Position numbers and translations under genes: made by a program. Of a stretch of DNA of 64,000 nt, positions 1-9,640 are shown piece by piece (within the stretch, counting starts at the first letter, position 1; the number at the start of each line of letters is the position of its first letter). The notes beneath the pieces are model-generated. The model searched no databases. It was not told the DNA's origin and was given only the letters and a program-made list of their open reading frames with translations. Origin of the DNA: Rhodococcus sp. G-MC3 (lineage in GTDB: Bacteria; Actinomycetota; Actinomycetes; Mycobacteriales; Mycobacteriaceae); contig NZ_JASISW010000019.1 of the NCBI RefSeq assembly GCF_030063335.1, forward strand, positions 1 through 64,000. The letters run 5' to 3'.

Positions 1-117
1 GAGGAGTCCGGCGACGGTGGTGTCGCTGTCCCAGTTCTGGTGGTAGTCCCAGCTGTGGTGGATGTCGGTGATCGCCAGGCGTGCGACTGTCGCTGCTGAA
101 TCCCCGTAGTCGAACAT
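1..117 (-). CDS. Partial unidentified CDS, N-terminal 39 codons
   Basis: An open frame reads leftward from an ATG at 117 and runs off the window edge. The visible peptide begins MFDYGDSAATVARLAITD and contains a WDYHQNWD stretch; I do not recognise the family. The frame is also open upstream as far as the fadB stop, but that stretch holds the fadB terminator and a tandem repeat, so ATG 117 is the sensible start. The alternation of polar and hydrophobic residues is faintly SnoaL-like, but this is too weak to name. The two 13-bp direct repeats at 163-195 lie where its promoter should be. Confidence 0.4.
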   Translation of the reverse strand, partial: MFDYGDSAATVARLAITDIHHSWDYHQNWDSDTTVAGLL

Positions 118-162
118 GTGTTCGAGAGTAGTGCTCTGGAAGCGCTGCTGTCTAGGGGTCTG

Positions 163-195
163 ACAAACGAACCCCTTCCTCCACAAACGAACCCC
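163..195. repeat. Tandem 13-bp direct repeat, possible operator
   Basis: ACAAACGAACCCC occurs at 163-175 and again at 183-195, exactly 20 bp apart, about two helical turns. The first copy is also flanked by AGGGGT/ACCCCT arms (154-176). Spacing on one face of the helix upstream of the partial leftward gene is what a regulator binding site looks like. The regulator is unknown. Confidence 0.4.
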
Positions 196-234
196 CAGTA
201 GGGAATTCGGCGCCAGAGCGTAATGCCGGAAATG

Positions 235-269
235 CCACAGCCGGCACTCGAATCGAGTGCCGGCTGTGG
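235..269 (-). terminator. Rho-independent-type hairpin after fadB
   Basis: A perfect 16-bp inverted repeat (235-250 with 254-269) with a 3-nt loop begins 16 nt past the fadB stop. It lacks a long T tract on the minus strand (only a short CATTT), as is usual for actinobacterial terminators. Confidence 0.75.
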
Positions 270-285
270 GATGGAACCGAGAAAA

Positions 286-2391
286 TTAGACGTTTGCGAC
301 GCCGGAAGCGAGGAACCGCTTGCCGGTTGCAGCCTCGGACGCGCCGGTGCGGTCGAGATATGGCGTGATACCGCCATTCCAGAAACCGAAGCCACCGCCA
401 AGGAGCAGGCAGAGGTCGATGTCCTCGGGAGCCGCGACTACACCCTCGTCGAGCATGATGCGGATCTCGTCAGCGAACGCACGACGAGTGCGATCGAGCA
501 CCTGTTCTGCAGTCGACGGTGAATCGCCCTGCGGCCACAGTGCGGCTACCTCGGGATCGACCACCTGACCCTCGGGGCCGTACGTCCACACGCCGGGCTT
601 CTTCGCCTCGACCAGAGCGCGGAAGCCGGGGGAGTCCTTGAACCGCTCCGGGTATGCCTCGGCGAGCGTCTCGGCAGTGTGCAGCGCCACCGCCGGTCCT
701 ACGAGGGCCAACAACGTCAGAGGGCTCATCGGCATTCCGAGTTCGCCCACGGCGCCGTCGGCGACGTCGAACGGGGTGCCCTCGTCGATCGCACTGATGA
801 TCTCGTTGGAGGCACGAGTGACGAGACGGTTGAAGACGAATCCGGGAAGGTCGGCGGAGAGCACAGCCGACTTCTTGAGCGTCTTCGCGGTGGCGAAAGC
901 AGTTGCAAGGGTGGCATCATCGGTCTTCTCACCCTTGACGACCTCCAGAAGCGGAAGTACAGCGACAGGGTTGAAGAAGTGGAAGCCCACCACGCGCTCG
1001 GGGTGCTTCAACTCGGCGGCCATCTTGGTGATGGACAGCGACGATGTGTTGGTGGCAAGAATCGTTTCGGGAGAGACGAATTCCTCGACCTCGGCGAACA
1101 CCTTCTTCTTGACATCGAGGTTCTCGAACACGGCCTCGATAACGAAGTCCGTCTTCGCGAACGCCGACTTGTCGATCGAACCGGAAACCAAGGCCTTCAG
1201 GCGGTTTGCTGCGTCAGGAGACAGACGTTTCTTGCCGAGCAGCTTGTCGATCTCGCTGTGAACGTAGCCGACGCCCTTGTCGATGCGCTCCTGATCGATG
1301 TCGGTCAGGATCACCGGCACCTTCAGCTGACGGACGAAGAGAAGCGCAAGCTGGCTGGCCATCAGGCCTGCGCCGACGATGCCGACTCCGGAGATCTTGC
1401 GCGCCAACGACTTGTCGGGTGCGCCTGCCGGACGCTTCGCACGCTTCTGGACTAGGTCGAACGCGTACAGGCCGGCGCGGAGCTCATCCTTGACCAGCAA
1501 CGTCGACAGTGCCTCGTCCTCGGCGGCGAATGCTGTGTCGAGAGATGCCGAATCGGTGATGTCGGTGGACTTCGCAAGTTCGAGCAGCTCGACAGCGGCG
1601 ACGGGGCCGGGGGCGAAGTTGCCGGTCTTGCCCGCGACGATTCCCCTGGCACGAGCGATGGCGTCGTCCCAGGCCTGGCCCCGATCGATCTCGGGGCGAG
1701 CAGGAGTGATCTCACCATTGATGACTTTCACCGCCCAGGCGAGCGACTGCTCGATGAAGTCCGCTCCGCCGAAGACTGCGTCGGCGATACCGAGGTCCAA
1801 TGCCTGCTGCGGCTTCAGCGTGCGGTTCTGGTTGAGTGAATTCTCGATGACCACGGTGACTGCATTCGATGCGCCGACGATGTTGGGCAGCAACTGTGTT
1901 CCGCCCCATCCCGGGACCATCCCGAGGAATGCTTCGGGTAGGCCGAGTGCTGCTGCGTTGTCCGCGACGGTCCGGTAGTGCGAGTGCAGCCCTACCTCCA
2001 AGCCGCCGCCGAGCGCAGCGCCGTTGATGAACGCGAACGTCGGGACCCCGGACTCGCGAAGGCGGCGAAACACCTTGTGACCGAGTTGCCCGATCTGCAG
2101 CGCCTCGTCCTTGGTCTTGATATTCGGAACACCGTTGAGGTCCGCGCCGACAGCGAAGATGAACGGCTTTCCGGTAACCGCGATGGCAACCGGGTTGGCG
2201 GCAAACGCTTCGTCGAGCGCCGCGTCGAACTGTGCAAGCCCAGCAGGGCCGAAGGTCGACGGCTTGGTGTGGTCGTATCCGTTGTCGAGGGTGACGAGAG
2301 CGATCGAGCCCTCGAGTCCGGGTACGGAGATGATCTTGGTGAACGCGTTCGTGACTACCTCGTCGGTGAACGCTGTGGTGATGTCGCTCAT
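286..2391 (-). CDS. fadB: 3-hydroxyacyl-CoA dehydrogenase / enoyl-CoA hydratase (fatty-acid oxidation alpha subunit)
   Basis: A bifunctional beta-oxidation enzyme of 701 aa that hydrates enoyl-CoA and oxidises the 3-hydroxyacyl-CoA with NAD. The N-terminal crotonase domain (about 15-310) shows GGGLEVGL with Glu132 and PEAFLG with Glu153, the two catalytic glutamates expected of the family. The dehydrogenase domain starts with the Rossmann motif GVGIVGAGLM at 335-344; the catalytic histidine is His471 in GFHFFNPV. The start ATG at 2391 overlaps the fadA stop by 4 bp (ATGA), so the two subunits are translationally coupled, as expected for the trifunctional complex. The frame stays open upstream of this ATG only inside fadA. 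Confidence 0.95.
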   Translation of the reverse strand: MSDITTAFTDEVVTNAFTKIISVPGLEGSIALVTLDNGYDHTKPSTFGPAGLAQFDAALDEAFAANPVAIAVTGKPFIFAVGADLNGVPNIKTKDEALQIGQLGHKVFRRLRESGVPTFAFINGAALGGGLEVGLHSHYRTVADNAAALGLPEAFLGMVPGWGGTQLLPNIVGASNAVTVVIENSLNQNRTLKPQQALDLGIADAVFGGADFIEQSLAWAVKVINGEITPARPEIDRGQAWDDAIARARGIVAGKTGNFAPGPVAAVELLELAKSTDITDSASLDTAFAAEDEALSTLLVKDELRAGLYAFDLVQKRAKRPAGAPDKSLARKISGVGIVGAGLMASQLALLFVRQLKVPVILTDIDQERIDKGVGYVHSEIDKLLGKKRLSPDAANRLKALVSGSIDKSAFAKTDFVIEAVFENLDVKKKVFAEVEEFVSPETILATNTSSLSITKMAAELKHPERVVGFHFFNPVAVLPLLEVVKGEKTDDATLATAFATAKTLKKSAVLSADLPGFVFNRLVTRASNEIISAIDEGTPFDVADGAVGELGMPMSPLTLLALVGPAVALHTAETLAEAYPERFKDSPGFRALVEAKKPGVWTYGPEGQVVDPEVAALWPQGDSPSTAEQVLDRTRRAFADEIRIMLDEGVVAAPEDIDLCLLLGGGFGFWNGGITPYLDRTGASEAATGKRFLASGVANV

Positions 2392-3614
2392 TTGACTGCT
2401 CCCGAGTAGTCGGAGTGGTTCGGGTTCTCCCAGATGACGGTGCCACCCATGCCGAGACCGATGCACATGGTGGTCAGGCCGTAGCGAACGTCGGGGCGCT
2501 CGGTGAACTGACGGCTCAGCTGCGTCATCAGGCGTACGCCAGAGGATGCGAGAGGGTGGCCACAGGCGATGGCGCCGCCCCACTGGTTGACGCGTGGGTC
2601 GTCGTCGGCTATCCCGTAGTGATCTAGGAACGCCAGAACCTGGATGGCGAAGGCTTCGTTGATCTCGAAGAGGCCGATGTCGGAGATGCTCAAACCAGTA
2701 CGGCCCAGAAGCTTTTCGGTAGCAGGCACAGGGCCGATACCCATCACTGCCGGATCGACTCCAGCGAATGAGAAGCCGACCATACGCATGCCGATGTTGA
2801 GGCCCAGCTCGTGCGCGGTGTCTTCACCGGCGAGGATCGCAGCCGTAGCGCCGTCGTTGAGGCCGGCAGCGTTGCCCGCTGTCACGCGGCCTGCCGGACG
2901 GAACGGGGTCTTGAGCTTCGCAAGATCCTCGATGGTGGTACCGGGGCGCGGCGGCTCGTCCTCGGTGGCCAAGCCCCAACCTGCTGCGGACTTCGTGGCG
3001 ACGGGAACGAGGGTGTCGGCGATGTAGCCGGCCTTCTTGGCGGCTTCGTACTTGTCCTGGCTCGCAACGGCATACGCGTCGGTGCGGTCCTTGGTGATGG
3101 CCGGGAAACGGTCGTGCAGATTCTCCGCAGTGTTGCCCATGACGAGCGCACTCGGATCGACGAGACGGTCGGCAAGGAACCTCGGGTTCGGATCGACGCC
3201 CTCACCCATCGGGTGACGACCCATATGCTCGACGCCACCCGCGATGACGACGTCATACTGGCCGAAGCCGATGCCGGAGCCGGTGGTGGTGACCGAGGTC
3301 ATCGCGCCGGCGCACATGCGGTCGATGGCGAAGCCCGGGACGCTGATGGGCAGTCCAGCGAGCAGAGCGGACGTGCGGCCGATGGTCAATCCCTGGTCGC
3401 CGGTCTGCGTGGTCGCGGCAATGGCGACCTCGTCGACTCGCTCGGGAGGTAGAGCAGGGTTCTTGCGTAGAAGTTCGCGAATTGCTTTGACGACGAGGTC
3501 GTCTGCGCGGGTGTCGGCGTAGATGCCCTTGGGGCCTGCTTTGCCGAACGGTGTGCGGATGCCGTCGACGAACACGACATTTCGCTGTGAGCTGGTGGAC
3601 GCGGGTACAGACAC
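2388..3614 (-). CDS. fadA: Acetyl-CoA C-acyltransferase (thiolase)
   Basis: A 408-aa thiolase that cleaves 3-ketoacyl-CoA with CoA, the last step of beta-oxidation, partner of FadB. The nucleophilic cysteine is Cys101 in DRMCAGAM; the C-terminal half carries NEAFA, CGHPLASSG and TMCIGLGMG, the usual histidine and second cysteine motifs. The start is GTG at 3614, preceded by a good GGGAGG ribosome site about 9 nt upstream; the much longer open frame upstream runs antisense-free into the RNase D gene and is not used. FadA-FadB form a two-gene operon ending at the hairpin at 235-269. Confidence 0.95.
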   Translation of the reverse strand: MSVPASTSSQRNVVFVDGIRTPFGKAGPKGIYADTRADDLVVKAIRELLRKNPALPPERVDEVAIAATTQTGDQGLTIGRTSALLAGLPISVPGFAIDRMCAGAMTSVTTTGSGIGFGQYDVVIAGGVEHMGRHPMGEGVDPNPRFLADRLVDPSALVMGNTAENLHDRFPAITKDRTDAYAVASQDKYEAAKKAGYIADTLVPVATKSAAGWGLATEDEPPRPGTTIEDLAKLKTPFRPAGRVTAGNAAGLNDGATAAILAGEDTAHELGLNIGMRMVGFSFAGVDPAVMGIGPVPATEKLLGRTGLSISDIGLFEINEAFAIQVLAFLDHYGIADDDPRVNQWGGAIACGHPLASSGVRLMTQLSRQFTERPDVRYGLTTMCIGLGMGGTVIWENPNHSDYSGAVK

Positions 3615-3685
3615 GCTTCGATCCTCCCGACAGGTGCGGACTTGATTCCCGGCCGACGCCGGGTTGCTGCCCACTCTAGCCGGTA

Positions 3686-5017
3686 TTACTCGTCGGTAAC
3701 TTGAGTAGGGGTCAAAGCCTTGGCGAGCACGGAAACGGTCAGCTCGAGTTGCCAGGGTCGCGCGCGACCTTCGCTGAGCGTCGCCTCGATGATCGCGGGA
3801 GCATCCGCCGCGGCCACAGATCGCCAATCCCAAACCAACCGTCGCAGGACGTCGGGCAGCAGCAAATTTTCCACCGGCACGGACACGCTCTCGCTCAGCT
3901 CGGTCATCGCTGTCCTCGCTGTCGCAAGACGTTCCGCGGCCTCCGGGTCCCGGCGAGCCCACCGATTGACCGGTGGAGGACCGTCGAACGGTGCCGACTT
4001 CGGAGGCAGTTCGGTTGTAGGCAGCCTGCGTGCGCGTTCTAGAGCTGACAGCCACATACTCGTCGACCTGCGCTGGCGGGGGCCTCCGAAAACAGGCAGT
4101 GCGCGCAGTTCACCCTCGGTCTTCGGGTCTGCCGATGCTGCTGCAACGATCGCCGAGTCAGGCAGCACTCTCGATGGAGCGATGTCGCGCCGCTGGGCCA
4201 GTTCGTCTCGGGCCTGCCACAGCTCGCGGATCGACGCGAGCACTCTCGAAGACTTGACCGCATGAATTCCGGACGTGCGCCGCCAGCGGTCCGCCTTCGG
4301 CTTCGGCGGTCCAAGGGAGAGGATGTGCGCGAACTCCTGTGCCGCCCAGGCGGTCTTCCCTTGACTTTCCAGTTCGGCCGCCATCGCGTCACGGAGTTCG
4401 AGGAGAACCTCGACGTCCAACGCTGCGTAGTTGAGCCACGTATCGGGGAGCGGACGCGTCGACCAGTCTGCGGCACCGTGGCCTTTTTGAAGGGAGAGGC
4501 CGAGAGTTCGTTCCACGATCGGTCCGAGACCGACTCGTTCGAAACCAGCCAGACGACCGGCGAGTTCGGTGTCGTACAGCGTTGCCGGCTCCAACCCGAG
4601 TTCGGCGAGTCCCGGCAAATCCTGATCGGCGGAATGGAGAACCCATTCGAGAGGATTGATGACCTCGGCAAGCGGACCGAGCGCCGCCGCCACTGGGATC
4701 GGATCGAGCAGCACGGTTCCCGCCCCGCGACGTCGGAACTGAAGGAGGTAGGCCCGTTGAGAGTAGCGAAATCCTGACGCCCGTTCGGCGTCGACAGCGA
4801 GCGGCCCGTGTCCGCCTGCCAGCATGCGCGCTGCGACGGCGACGGCCTCCGGCGTGTCGACGACCGTAGGTACGCCGTCGGCCGGGGCGAGCAAAGGTAT
4901 CGCGGTCGGCGCAACCGCGGTCGTGTCCGAGTCCACTACTTCGGCGCCCACAACAGCGGACTCCATTGCTTTCGACTCCGATGCGTAGGGCGGTTCGTCG
5001 GAATTGGTCGCTGACAT
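3686..5017 (-). CDS. rnd: Ribonuclease D family 3'-5' exonuclease with HRDC domain
   Basis: A 443-aa DEDD-type exonuclease. After about 65 variable residues the exonuclease fold begins with VDAERASGFRYSQRAYL (Asp76, Glu78 as metal ligands), followed by LHSADQDL and the NYAALDVEVLLEL stretch carrying the last acidic and tyrosine residues. An HRDC domain follows at about 255-330, then a C-terminal helical part. It probably trims structured RNA 3' ends. A TAGAGT box lies 8 nt before ATG 5017 and there is no Shine-Dalgarno, suggesting a leaderless mRNA. The DUF3000 gene sits just upstream in the same direction, as in M. tuberculosis Rv2680-Rv2681. Confidence 0.88.
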   Translation of the reverse strand: MSATNSDEPPYASESKAMESAVVGAEVVDSDTTAVAPTAIPLLAPADGVPTVVDTPEAVAVAARMLAGGHGPLAVDAERASGFRYSQRAYLLQFRRRGAGTVLLDPIPVAAALGPLAEVINPLEWVLHSADQDLPGLAELGLEPATLYDTELAGRLAGFERVGLGPIVERTLGLSLQKGHGAADWSTRPLPDTWLNYAALDVEVLLELRDAMAAELESQGKTAWAAQEFAHILSLGPPKPKADRWRRTSGIHAVKSSRVLASIRELWQARDELAQRRDIAPSRVLPDSAIVAAASADPKTEGELRALPVFGGPRQRRSTSMWLSALERARRLPTTELPPKSAPFDGPPPVNRWARRDPEAAERLATARTAMTELSESVSVPVENLLLPDVLRRLVWDWRSVAAADAPAIIEATLSEGRARPWQLELTVSVLAKALTPTQVTDE

Positions 5018-5025
5018 GAGAGGTG

Positions 5026-5031
5026 ACTCTA
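5026..5031 (-). promoter_or_regulatory. -10 box for leaderless rnd transcript
   Basis: TAGAGT on the minus strand, 8 nt before the rnd ATG at 5017, matching TANNNT. The predicted start of transcription falls at or next to the start codon. No clear -35 is visible. Confidence 0.45.
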
Positions 5032-5070
5032 AGCCCTCTCCTGTCAGCAGTGTGCGGACTACGTCCGGTT

Positions 5071-5658
5071 CTACTCGCCTCCGCGGAGCGCGGTGATACC
5101 TGCGGGCGGTAATCCAGCGGCGTAGGCGAGTACCTCACAGAAGGCTTGGACGTGGGACGCCAGTTCGACGGACCCAGCTGTCCACGACGCACGAAGTTCG
5201 AGCTGGTGCGCCTTCGGAGGGCCTGCTATGTCCCCGTAGCGGACAGAACTCGTCGACGTGACCGTGCCGCCGAGCGCGGTGAAGGGCTCTGAACCGCTTT
5301 CCAGAGCGTCGACCAACCAGCTCCAACCCACCTCGGGGAGCAGCGGATCGGATGCGAGCGACTCGTCGACGTCGGCCTGGATGTACGCGACGAGGCGCAT
5401 CGTTCCGTTCCAGGCTTCGTCGCCGTCTGGGTCGTACAGCAGAATCAGGCGGCCGAAGGCGTCGCCGTCCGATTGCTCGCTGATGTCCTCGGAGTTGGGG
5501 TGTTTCACTTCCGCCCCGATGGCGTAGCTGTAAGGGGCCAGGCGCTGCGGCGGTCGAATCGGCCCGATCTCGATGGCCGGGTGTACGACGGCCCGGTGCA
5601 TAGCCTCGATCGCCGATCGAAACGGCGCGGGCTCGGCAGAGGGTCCGGGTTTGGTCAC
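5071..5658 (-). CDS. DUF3000 domain-containing protein
   Basis: A conserved actinobacterial protein of unknown function, about 195 aa. The conserved part starts at PFRSAIEAMHRAVVHPAIEI and includes GPIRPPQRLAPYSYAIGAEV and LILLYDPDGDEAWNGTMRLV. No catalytic motif or membrane segment is evident. The start is uncertain: an in-frame ATG at 5679 and another at 5736 exist, but none has a Shine-Dalgarno; GTG 5658 has a TAACGT -10 box 8 nt upstream and gives the N terminus closest to the conserved block. The gene lies between rnd and the divergent hemE, the same neighbourhood as Rv2680. Confidence 0.8.
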   Translation of the reverse strand: MTKPGPSAEPAPFRSAIEAMHRAVVHPAIEIGPIRPPQRLAPYSYAIGAEVKHPNSEDISEQSDGDAFGRLILLYDPDGDEAWNGTMRLVAYIQADVDESLASDPLLPEVGWSWLVDALESGSEPFTALGGTVTSTSSVRYGDIAGPPKAHQLELRASWTAGSVELASHVQAFCEVLAYAAGLPPAGITALRGGE

Positions 5659-5666
5659 GACATCGG

Positions 5667-5672
5667 ACGTTA
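5667..5672 (-). promoter_or_regulatory. Possible -10 box for leaderless DUF3000 gene
   Basis: TAACGT on the minus strand, followed by 8 nt and GTG at 5658. It would make the DUF3000 mRNA leaderless, provided the upstream ATG at 5679 is not the true start. Confidence 0.35.
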
Positions 5673-5806
5673 GACGCATCACGTTCGGGTTCGCCGCAGG
5701 CGCGCCGACTCGACACCAACCCGCGACACGCCGCACCCCCGTCCTGAGAAGATGTGTCGGACCTGCATAGAAGCGTCACGGCGCTCGCGTGGCAGCATGG
5801 AGACCG

Positions 5807-6871
5807 ATGAACACCGACACGCCTTCGTCCCGTCGCCTTCTTCCTGACGCACCGCTGCTTGCCGCCATCGCAGGGCGGCCCACGTCGCGTCGTCCGGTGT
5901 GGTTCATGCGCCAGGCCGGCCGATCCCTTCCGGAATACCGGAAGATCCGGGCAGGCATCGGCATGCTCGACTCCTGCTTCGATGCCGAACTGGTGGCCGA
6001 GATCACCCTTCAGCCGGTGCGGCGGCACGACGTGGATGCTGCGATTCTGTTCTCCGACATCGTGGTGCCGCTGAAGGCCGCAGGGTTGGACCTCGACATC
6101 GTTGCTGGTACCGGTCCGGTTGTGGCGAATCCGGTGAGGTCGGCAGCCGACGTGGCTGCCCTGCCCAAGCTCGATGCCGATCAGGTGCAACCGGTATCCG
6201 ACGCGATCGAGCTGCTGACGAAGGAGTTGGGGCAGACGGCTCTCATCGGTTTCGCAGGAGCACCCTTCACCCTCGCGTCCTACCTTGTCGAAGGGGGACC
6301 GAGCCGCAACCACGAGAAGACGAAGGCGTTGATGCGCTCGGACCCGGCCACATGGCACGCATTACTCGATGGCCTCGCAGACACCACGATCACATTCCTG
6401 CAGGCCCAACTCGCCGCAGGTGTCGACGCGATCCAACTGTTCGATTCTTGGGCGGGAGCGCTGTCACTGCGGGACTACCGAGAATTTGTGTTGCCGCACT
6501 CGACCAAGGTCCTCGACTCGGTCAGCGGGGCGGGAGTGCCGAAGATTCACTTCGGTGTGGGCACCGGAGAATTGCTCGGTGCGATGGGCGAAGCAGGCGC
6601 CGACGTGGTCGGAGTCGACTGGCGAATTCCGCTCGACGACGCATTCCGTCGCGTCGGCCCGGGTAAAGCGTTGCAAGGCAATCTCGACCCCGCCGTCCTT
6701 TTTGCAGGATGGGACGCGGTGGAGTCCGAGGTTCGACGGATCGTCGCCGAGGGCGACCGTGCTGTGAAGGCCGGAGCAACGGGGCACGTATTCAACCTCG
6801 GTCACGGAGTCCTGCCCGATACCGACCCCGCGGTGCTGACCCGAGTAGTGGAGCTGGTGCACTCGCTGTGA
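5807..6871 (+). CDS. hemE: Uroporphyrinogen decarboxylase
   Basis: A 354-aa enzyme that decarboxylates uroporphyrinogen III to coproporphyrinogen III. The family signatures [19 protein letters not shown] near the N terminus and [17 protein letters not shown] in the middle are intact, as is the C-terminal [19 protein letters not shown] 5807 is preceded by GGAG four nt upstream; a GTG 18 nt earlier is possible but less well supported. It heads a plus-strand run with hemY, hemQ, a HAD hydrolase and a molybdoenzyme, and overlaps hemY by 4 bp (GTGA). Confidence 0.96.
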   Translation: MNTDTPSSRRLLPDAPLLAAIAGRPTSRRPVWFMRQAGRSLPEYRKIRAGIGMLDSCFDAELVAEITLQPVRRHDVDAAILFSDIVVPLKAAGLDLDIVAGTGPVVANPVRSAADVAALPKLDADQVQPVSDAIELLTKELGQTALIGFAGAPFTLASYLVEGGPSRNHEKTKALMRSDPATWHALLDGLADTTITFLQAQLAAGVDAIQLFDSWAGALSLRDYREFVLPHSTKVLDSVSGAGVPKIHFGVGTGELLGAMGEAGADVVGVDWRIPLDDAFRRVGPGKALQGNLDPAVLFAGWDAVESEVRRIVAEGDRAVKAGATGHVFNLGHGVLPDTDPAVLTRVVELVHSL

Positions 6872-8244
6872 CGAATCTCTCGCGCAGGGCGACAGCCCCG
6901 AGGGCAGCAGTGGTCGGCGGCGGAATCACCGGGCTGGTGGCCGCCTACCGGCTGCGTACAGCGCTCGGGCCCGACGCCGAGATCACCGTCGTCGAAGCGT
7001 CGGAACGGCTCGGAGGCACACTCCGTACGGTCGATCTCGCAGGCGGTCCGCTCGATGTGGGAGCCGAAGCGTTCATCGGTAGAAGGCCGGAAGTGCCTGC
7101 GCTGATGGCAGAGCTCGGTCTAGCTGATCAATTGGTTCATCCGGCAGGCAAACGCCCTCTGATCTACTCGGCGGGCGCTCTGCATGCGATGCCTGCAGGC
7201 ACCTTGATGGGGATTCCGTCCAACGCTGAGTCGGTGGCGGGTCTCGTGGACGATGCGACCCTGCGGCGGATCGCCGCCGAGCAGAGCGTCGACCTGCATT
7301 GGGATCGAGGCAGCGACATGAGCGTCGCCGATCTGGTCGGCGGGCGTTTCGGCGAACAAGTGCTTCGTCGATCGGTGGATCCGCTTCTCGGCGGTGTCTA
7401 TTCGGGGCTGTCGGACTCCATCGGCGTACGGGCGGCTGTACCCACACTCGCCGCGGCTCTCGATGCGGGCGCGCTGTCATTGACCGCCGCGGTCGAGAGT
7501 GCGATTCCCGCTCCCAGTTCGGCGCCGGTGTTCGGCGCATTGCGCGGTGGATACGGCGTGCTCGTCGACGCACTGGTGGCCGTAGCCGGAGCCCGAACGG
7601 TGATGGGGACTTCGGTGGTCTCGATCTGCGGCGAGCGCAAAGGGTGGAGAGTGGACCCGATCGGTCACGTTGATGTCGTCGTCCTCGCAGTGCCCGCGCC
7701 GGCGCTGTCGCAGATCCTGGCAGACACCGTTCCCGACGCTGCCGATGCTGCCGCAGGCATCGAGCTCGCATCCTCTGTGGTGGTCGCCTGCTCGCTTCCT
7801 GCGGGCACCGAACTGCCCGACAACTCAGGGGTTCTCGTCGCAACCGACGCAGGGCTTTCGGTCAAAGCATTCACCCTGTCCAGTCGTAAGTGGACGCATC
7901 TCGCTGACCGCAGCGGACCGGTGCTGCGCGCGTCGCTCGGACGGTTCGGCGACACCGAGGCCCTTGGTTGGACCGACGAACAGCTGGTCGAGACAGCCCT
8001 GGCCGACCTGCGAACCGTCACCGGCATCGACGTCCCGCCGACCGGAACCTTCGTTGCGCGCTGGCGCGGGGGACTCCCGCAATACGCTCCAGGGCACTTG
8101 AACCGAGTCGCCGAGATCGAAGAAGCCGTGAAGGACGTTCCCGGCGTTGCCGTCGCAGGTGCTTGGAGTCACGGCGTCGGAGTCCCCGCGTGTATCGCAT
8201 CGGCCACCAGAGCTGCGGCCGCCGTGTGCGAGGTGGCACGATAG
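6868..8244 (+). CDS. hemY: Coproporphyrinogen III / protoporphyrinogen oxidase (FAD)
   Basis: A 458-aa FAD-dependent oxidase, called CgoX in the coproporphyrin-dependent pathway, oxidising coproporphyrinogen III to coproporphyrin III. The dinucleotide-binding motif [17 protein letters not shown] is at the N terminus and the C-terminal FAD motif [20 protein letters not shown] is intact. Start GTG 6868 overlaps the hemE stop. The adjacent hemQ argues for the coproporphyrin route, in which iron is inserted before the last decarboxylations. The ferrochelatase gene is not in this window. Confidence 0.94.
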   Translation: MTNLSRRATAPRAAVVGGGITGLVAAYRLRTALGPDAEITVVEASERLGGTLRTVDLAGGPLDVGAEAFIGRRPEVPALMAELGLADQLVHPAGKRPLIYSAGALHAMPAGTLMGIPSNAESVAGLVDDATLRRIAAEQSVDLHWDRGSDMSVADLVGGRFGEQVLRRSVDPLLGGVYSGLSDSIGVRAAVPTLAAALDAGALSLTAAVESAIPAPSSAPVFGALRGGYGVLVDALVAVAGARTVMGTSVVSICGERKGWRVDPIGHVDVVVLAVPAPALSQILADTVPDAADAAAGIELASSVVVACSLPAGTELPDNSGVLVATDAGLSVKAFTLSSRKWTHLADRSGPVLRASLGRFGDTEALGWTDEQLVETALADLRTVTGIDVPPTGTFVARWRGGLPQYAPGHLNRVAEIEEAVKDVPGVAVAGAWSHGVGVPACIASATRAAAAVCEVAR

Positions 8245-8249
8245 GGGCT

Positions 8250-8945
8250 ATGGCACGCCTCGACTATTCCACGCTCAACTCCACGCTCCGCTACCTGATG
8301 TTCTCGGTATACAAGGTCACACCCGGTGTTCTGGGCGAGGACCGGGCCGAAGCAGCGAAGGAAGCTCGTGCGTTCTTCGAAAGCCAGGAAGAGAAGGGCG
8401 TTGCAGTGCGTGGCGTCTACGACATTGCCGGTATGCGCGCCGATGCCGACTTCATGGTGTGGACCCATGCGGAGCGCATCGAGGATCTGCAAGCGACGTA
8501 CTCCGATTTTCGGCGCACCACCGCGCTCGGCAAGGCCAGCACTCCGGTGTGGAGCAACTCCGCGCTGCATCGGCCGGCCGAGTTCAACAAGAGTCACGTA
8601 CCTGCATTCATCGCGGGTGAAGATCCCGGTGCGTACATCTGCGTGTACCCCTTCGTCCGCTCCATCGACTGGTACCTGCTCCCCGACGACGAGCGTCGCC
8701 AGATGCTCGCCGATCACGGTATGGCCGCCCGCGGCTACAAGGACGTGCGCGCCAACACCGTTCCGTCGTTCGCACTCGGGGATTACGAGTGGATCCTTGC
8801 GTTCGAGGCACCCGAGCTCGATCGCATCGTCGACCTGATGCGCGACCTGCGTGCCACCGAAGCGCGACGCCATGTGCGGGAGGAGATTCCGTTCTTCACC
8901 GGTCCTCGCGTGGATGTCGAAGCGCTCGTGGCTTCTCTTCCGTGA
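8250..8945 (+). CDS. hemQ: Coproheme decarboxylase (ChdC/HemQ)
   Basis: A 231-aa chlorite-dismutase-fold protein that turns coproheme into heme b by two oxidative decarboxylations. [20 protein letters not shown] at the start and the block [20 protein letters not shown] with the following HG are typical. By alignment from memory with corynebacterial ChdC, Tyr133 would be the radical tyrosine, His116 the distal base and His156 the proximal heme ligand. It starts 5 nt after hemY and ends in a 4-bp GTGA overlap with the next gene, so it sits in the heme operon. Confidence 0.95.
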   Translation: MARLDYSTLNSTLRYLMFSVYKVTPGVLGEDRAEAAKEARAFFESQEEKGVAVRGVYDIAGMRADADFMVWTHAERIEDLQATYSDFRRTTALGKASTPVWSNSALHRPAEFNKSHVPAFIAGEDPGAYICVYPFVRSIDWYLLPDDERRQMLADHGMAARGYKDVRANTVPSFALGDYEWILAFEAPELDRIVDLMRDLRATEARRHVREEIPFFTGPRVDVEALVASLP

Positions 8946-9640
8946 CCGCGGGAAGTTCAGATATTCAGGCTGTAATTTTCGATTTTTCCGGGACGCTCTT
9001 TCGCCTGGACGAGGACGACTCCTGGTTCGACGGTGTGACGCACAGCGACGGAACCCCGGTCGACGGTCATCATGCTGCGGAGCTGATGCGGAGGTTGACG
9101 GCGCCGGTCGGTGAGGTCGTAGAGTTCGACGATGCCAGCAGGTACGCGTGGCGCAACCGGGATCTCGATCCGGCATTGCATCGTCAGGCGTACCTGCATG
9201 TACTGCGCGAGTCGGGAATCGACGATCCGGCCCAGGCGGACGCCGTGTACGGACGGGTTCTCGATCCGTTCTGCTGGACGCCGTACCCCGACACCGCCGA
9301 GGTGCTGAAATTGTTGGCGGCCAAGTCCATTCCGGTTGCAGTGCTGAGCAACATCGCTTTCGATATCCGTCCAGCGTTCGACGCTCTCGGTGTGAGCGAG
9401 TACATCTCGGAGTTCGTGTTGTCGTACGAGGTCGGATTCGTCAAACCACAGCAGGAGATATTTCGGTATGCCACCGAAAAACTAGGCGTCGTTCCGAGCC
9501 GCACGCTGATGGTCGGCGATAGTGAGGAAGCCGATGGCGCTGCACGCGATATCGGTTGCGCATTCGCTCTCGTCGAGCCGGTTCACACGTCGCTGCGCCC
9601 AGATGCTCTGCGGAAAGCGCTGGAGCGCAACGGTATATGA
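8942..9640 (+). CDS. HAD-superfamily hydrolase, motif I DxSGT
   Basis: A 232-aa HAD-fold protein, probably cytosolic. Motif I is [10 protein letters not shown], with Asp14 as the expected nucleophile but Ser16 where phosphatases usually have the second Asp. Motif II is AVLSNIAF, the lysine of motif III is in [11 protein letters not shown], and motif IV is [10 protein letters not shown]. The cap is of the helical C1 type. Loss of the second Asp makes a standard phosphatase role less certain. Translation is coupled on both sides: GTGA overlap with hemQ, ATGA overlap with the molybdoenzyme. Substrate unknown. Confidence 0.8.
   Translation: MTAGSSDIQAVIFDFSGTLFRLDEDDSWFDGVTHSDGTPVDGHHAAELMRRLTAPVGEVVEFDDASRYAWRNRDLDPALHRQAYLHVLRESGIDDPAQADAVYGRVLDPFCWTPYPDTAEVLKLLAAKSIPVAVLSNIAFDIRPAFDALGVSEYISEFVLSYEVGFVKPQQEIFRYATEKLGVVPSRTLMVGDSEEADGAARDIGCAFALVEPVHTSLRPDALRKALERNGI

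Noticed and set aside
1-220. Insertion sequence end at the left border
   Set aside because: There are direct repeats but no terminal inverted repeats, and the visible peptide does not resemble a transposase.
3615-4055. N-terminal extension of fadA by about 147 codons
   Set aside because: It would overlap the rnd 3' end and has low-complexity Arg/Ser composition; GTG 3614 has a clear ribosome site and matches the thiolase N terminus.
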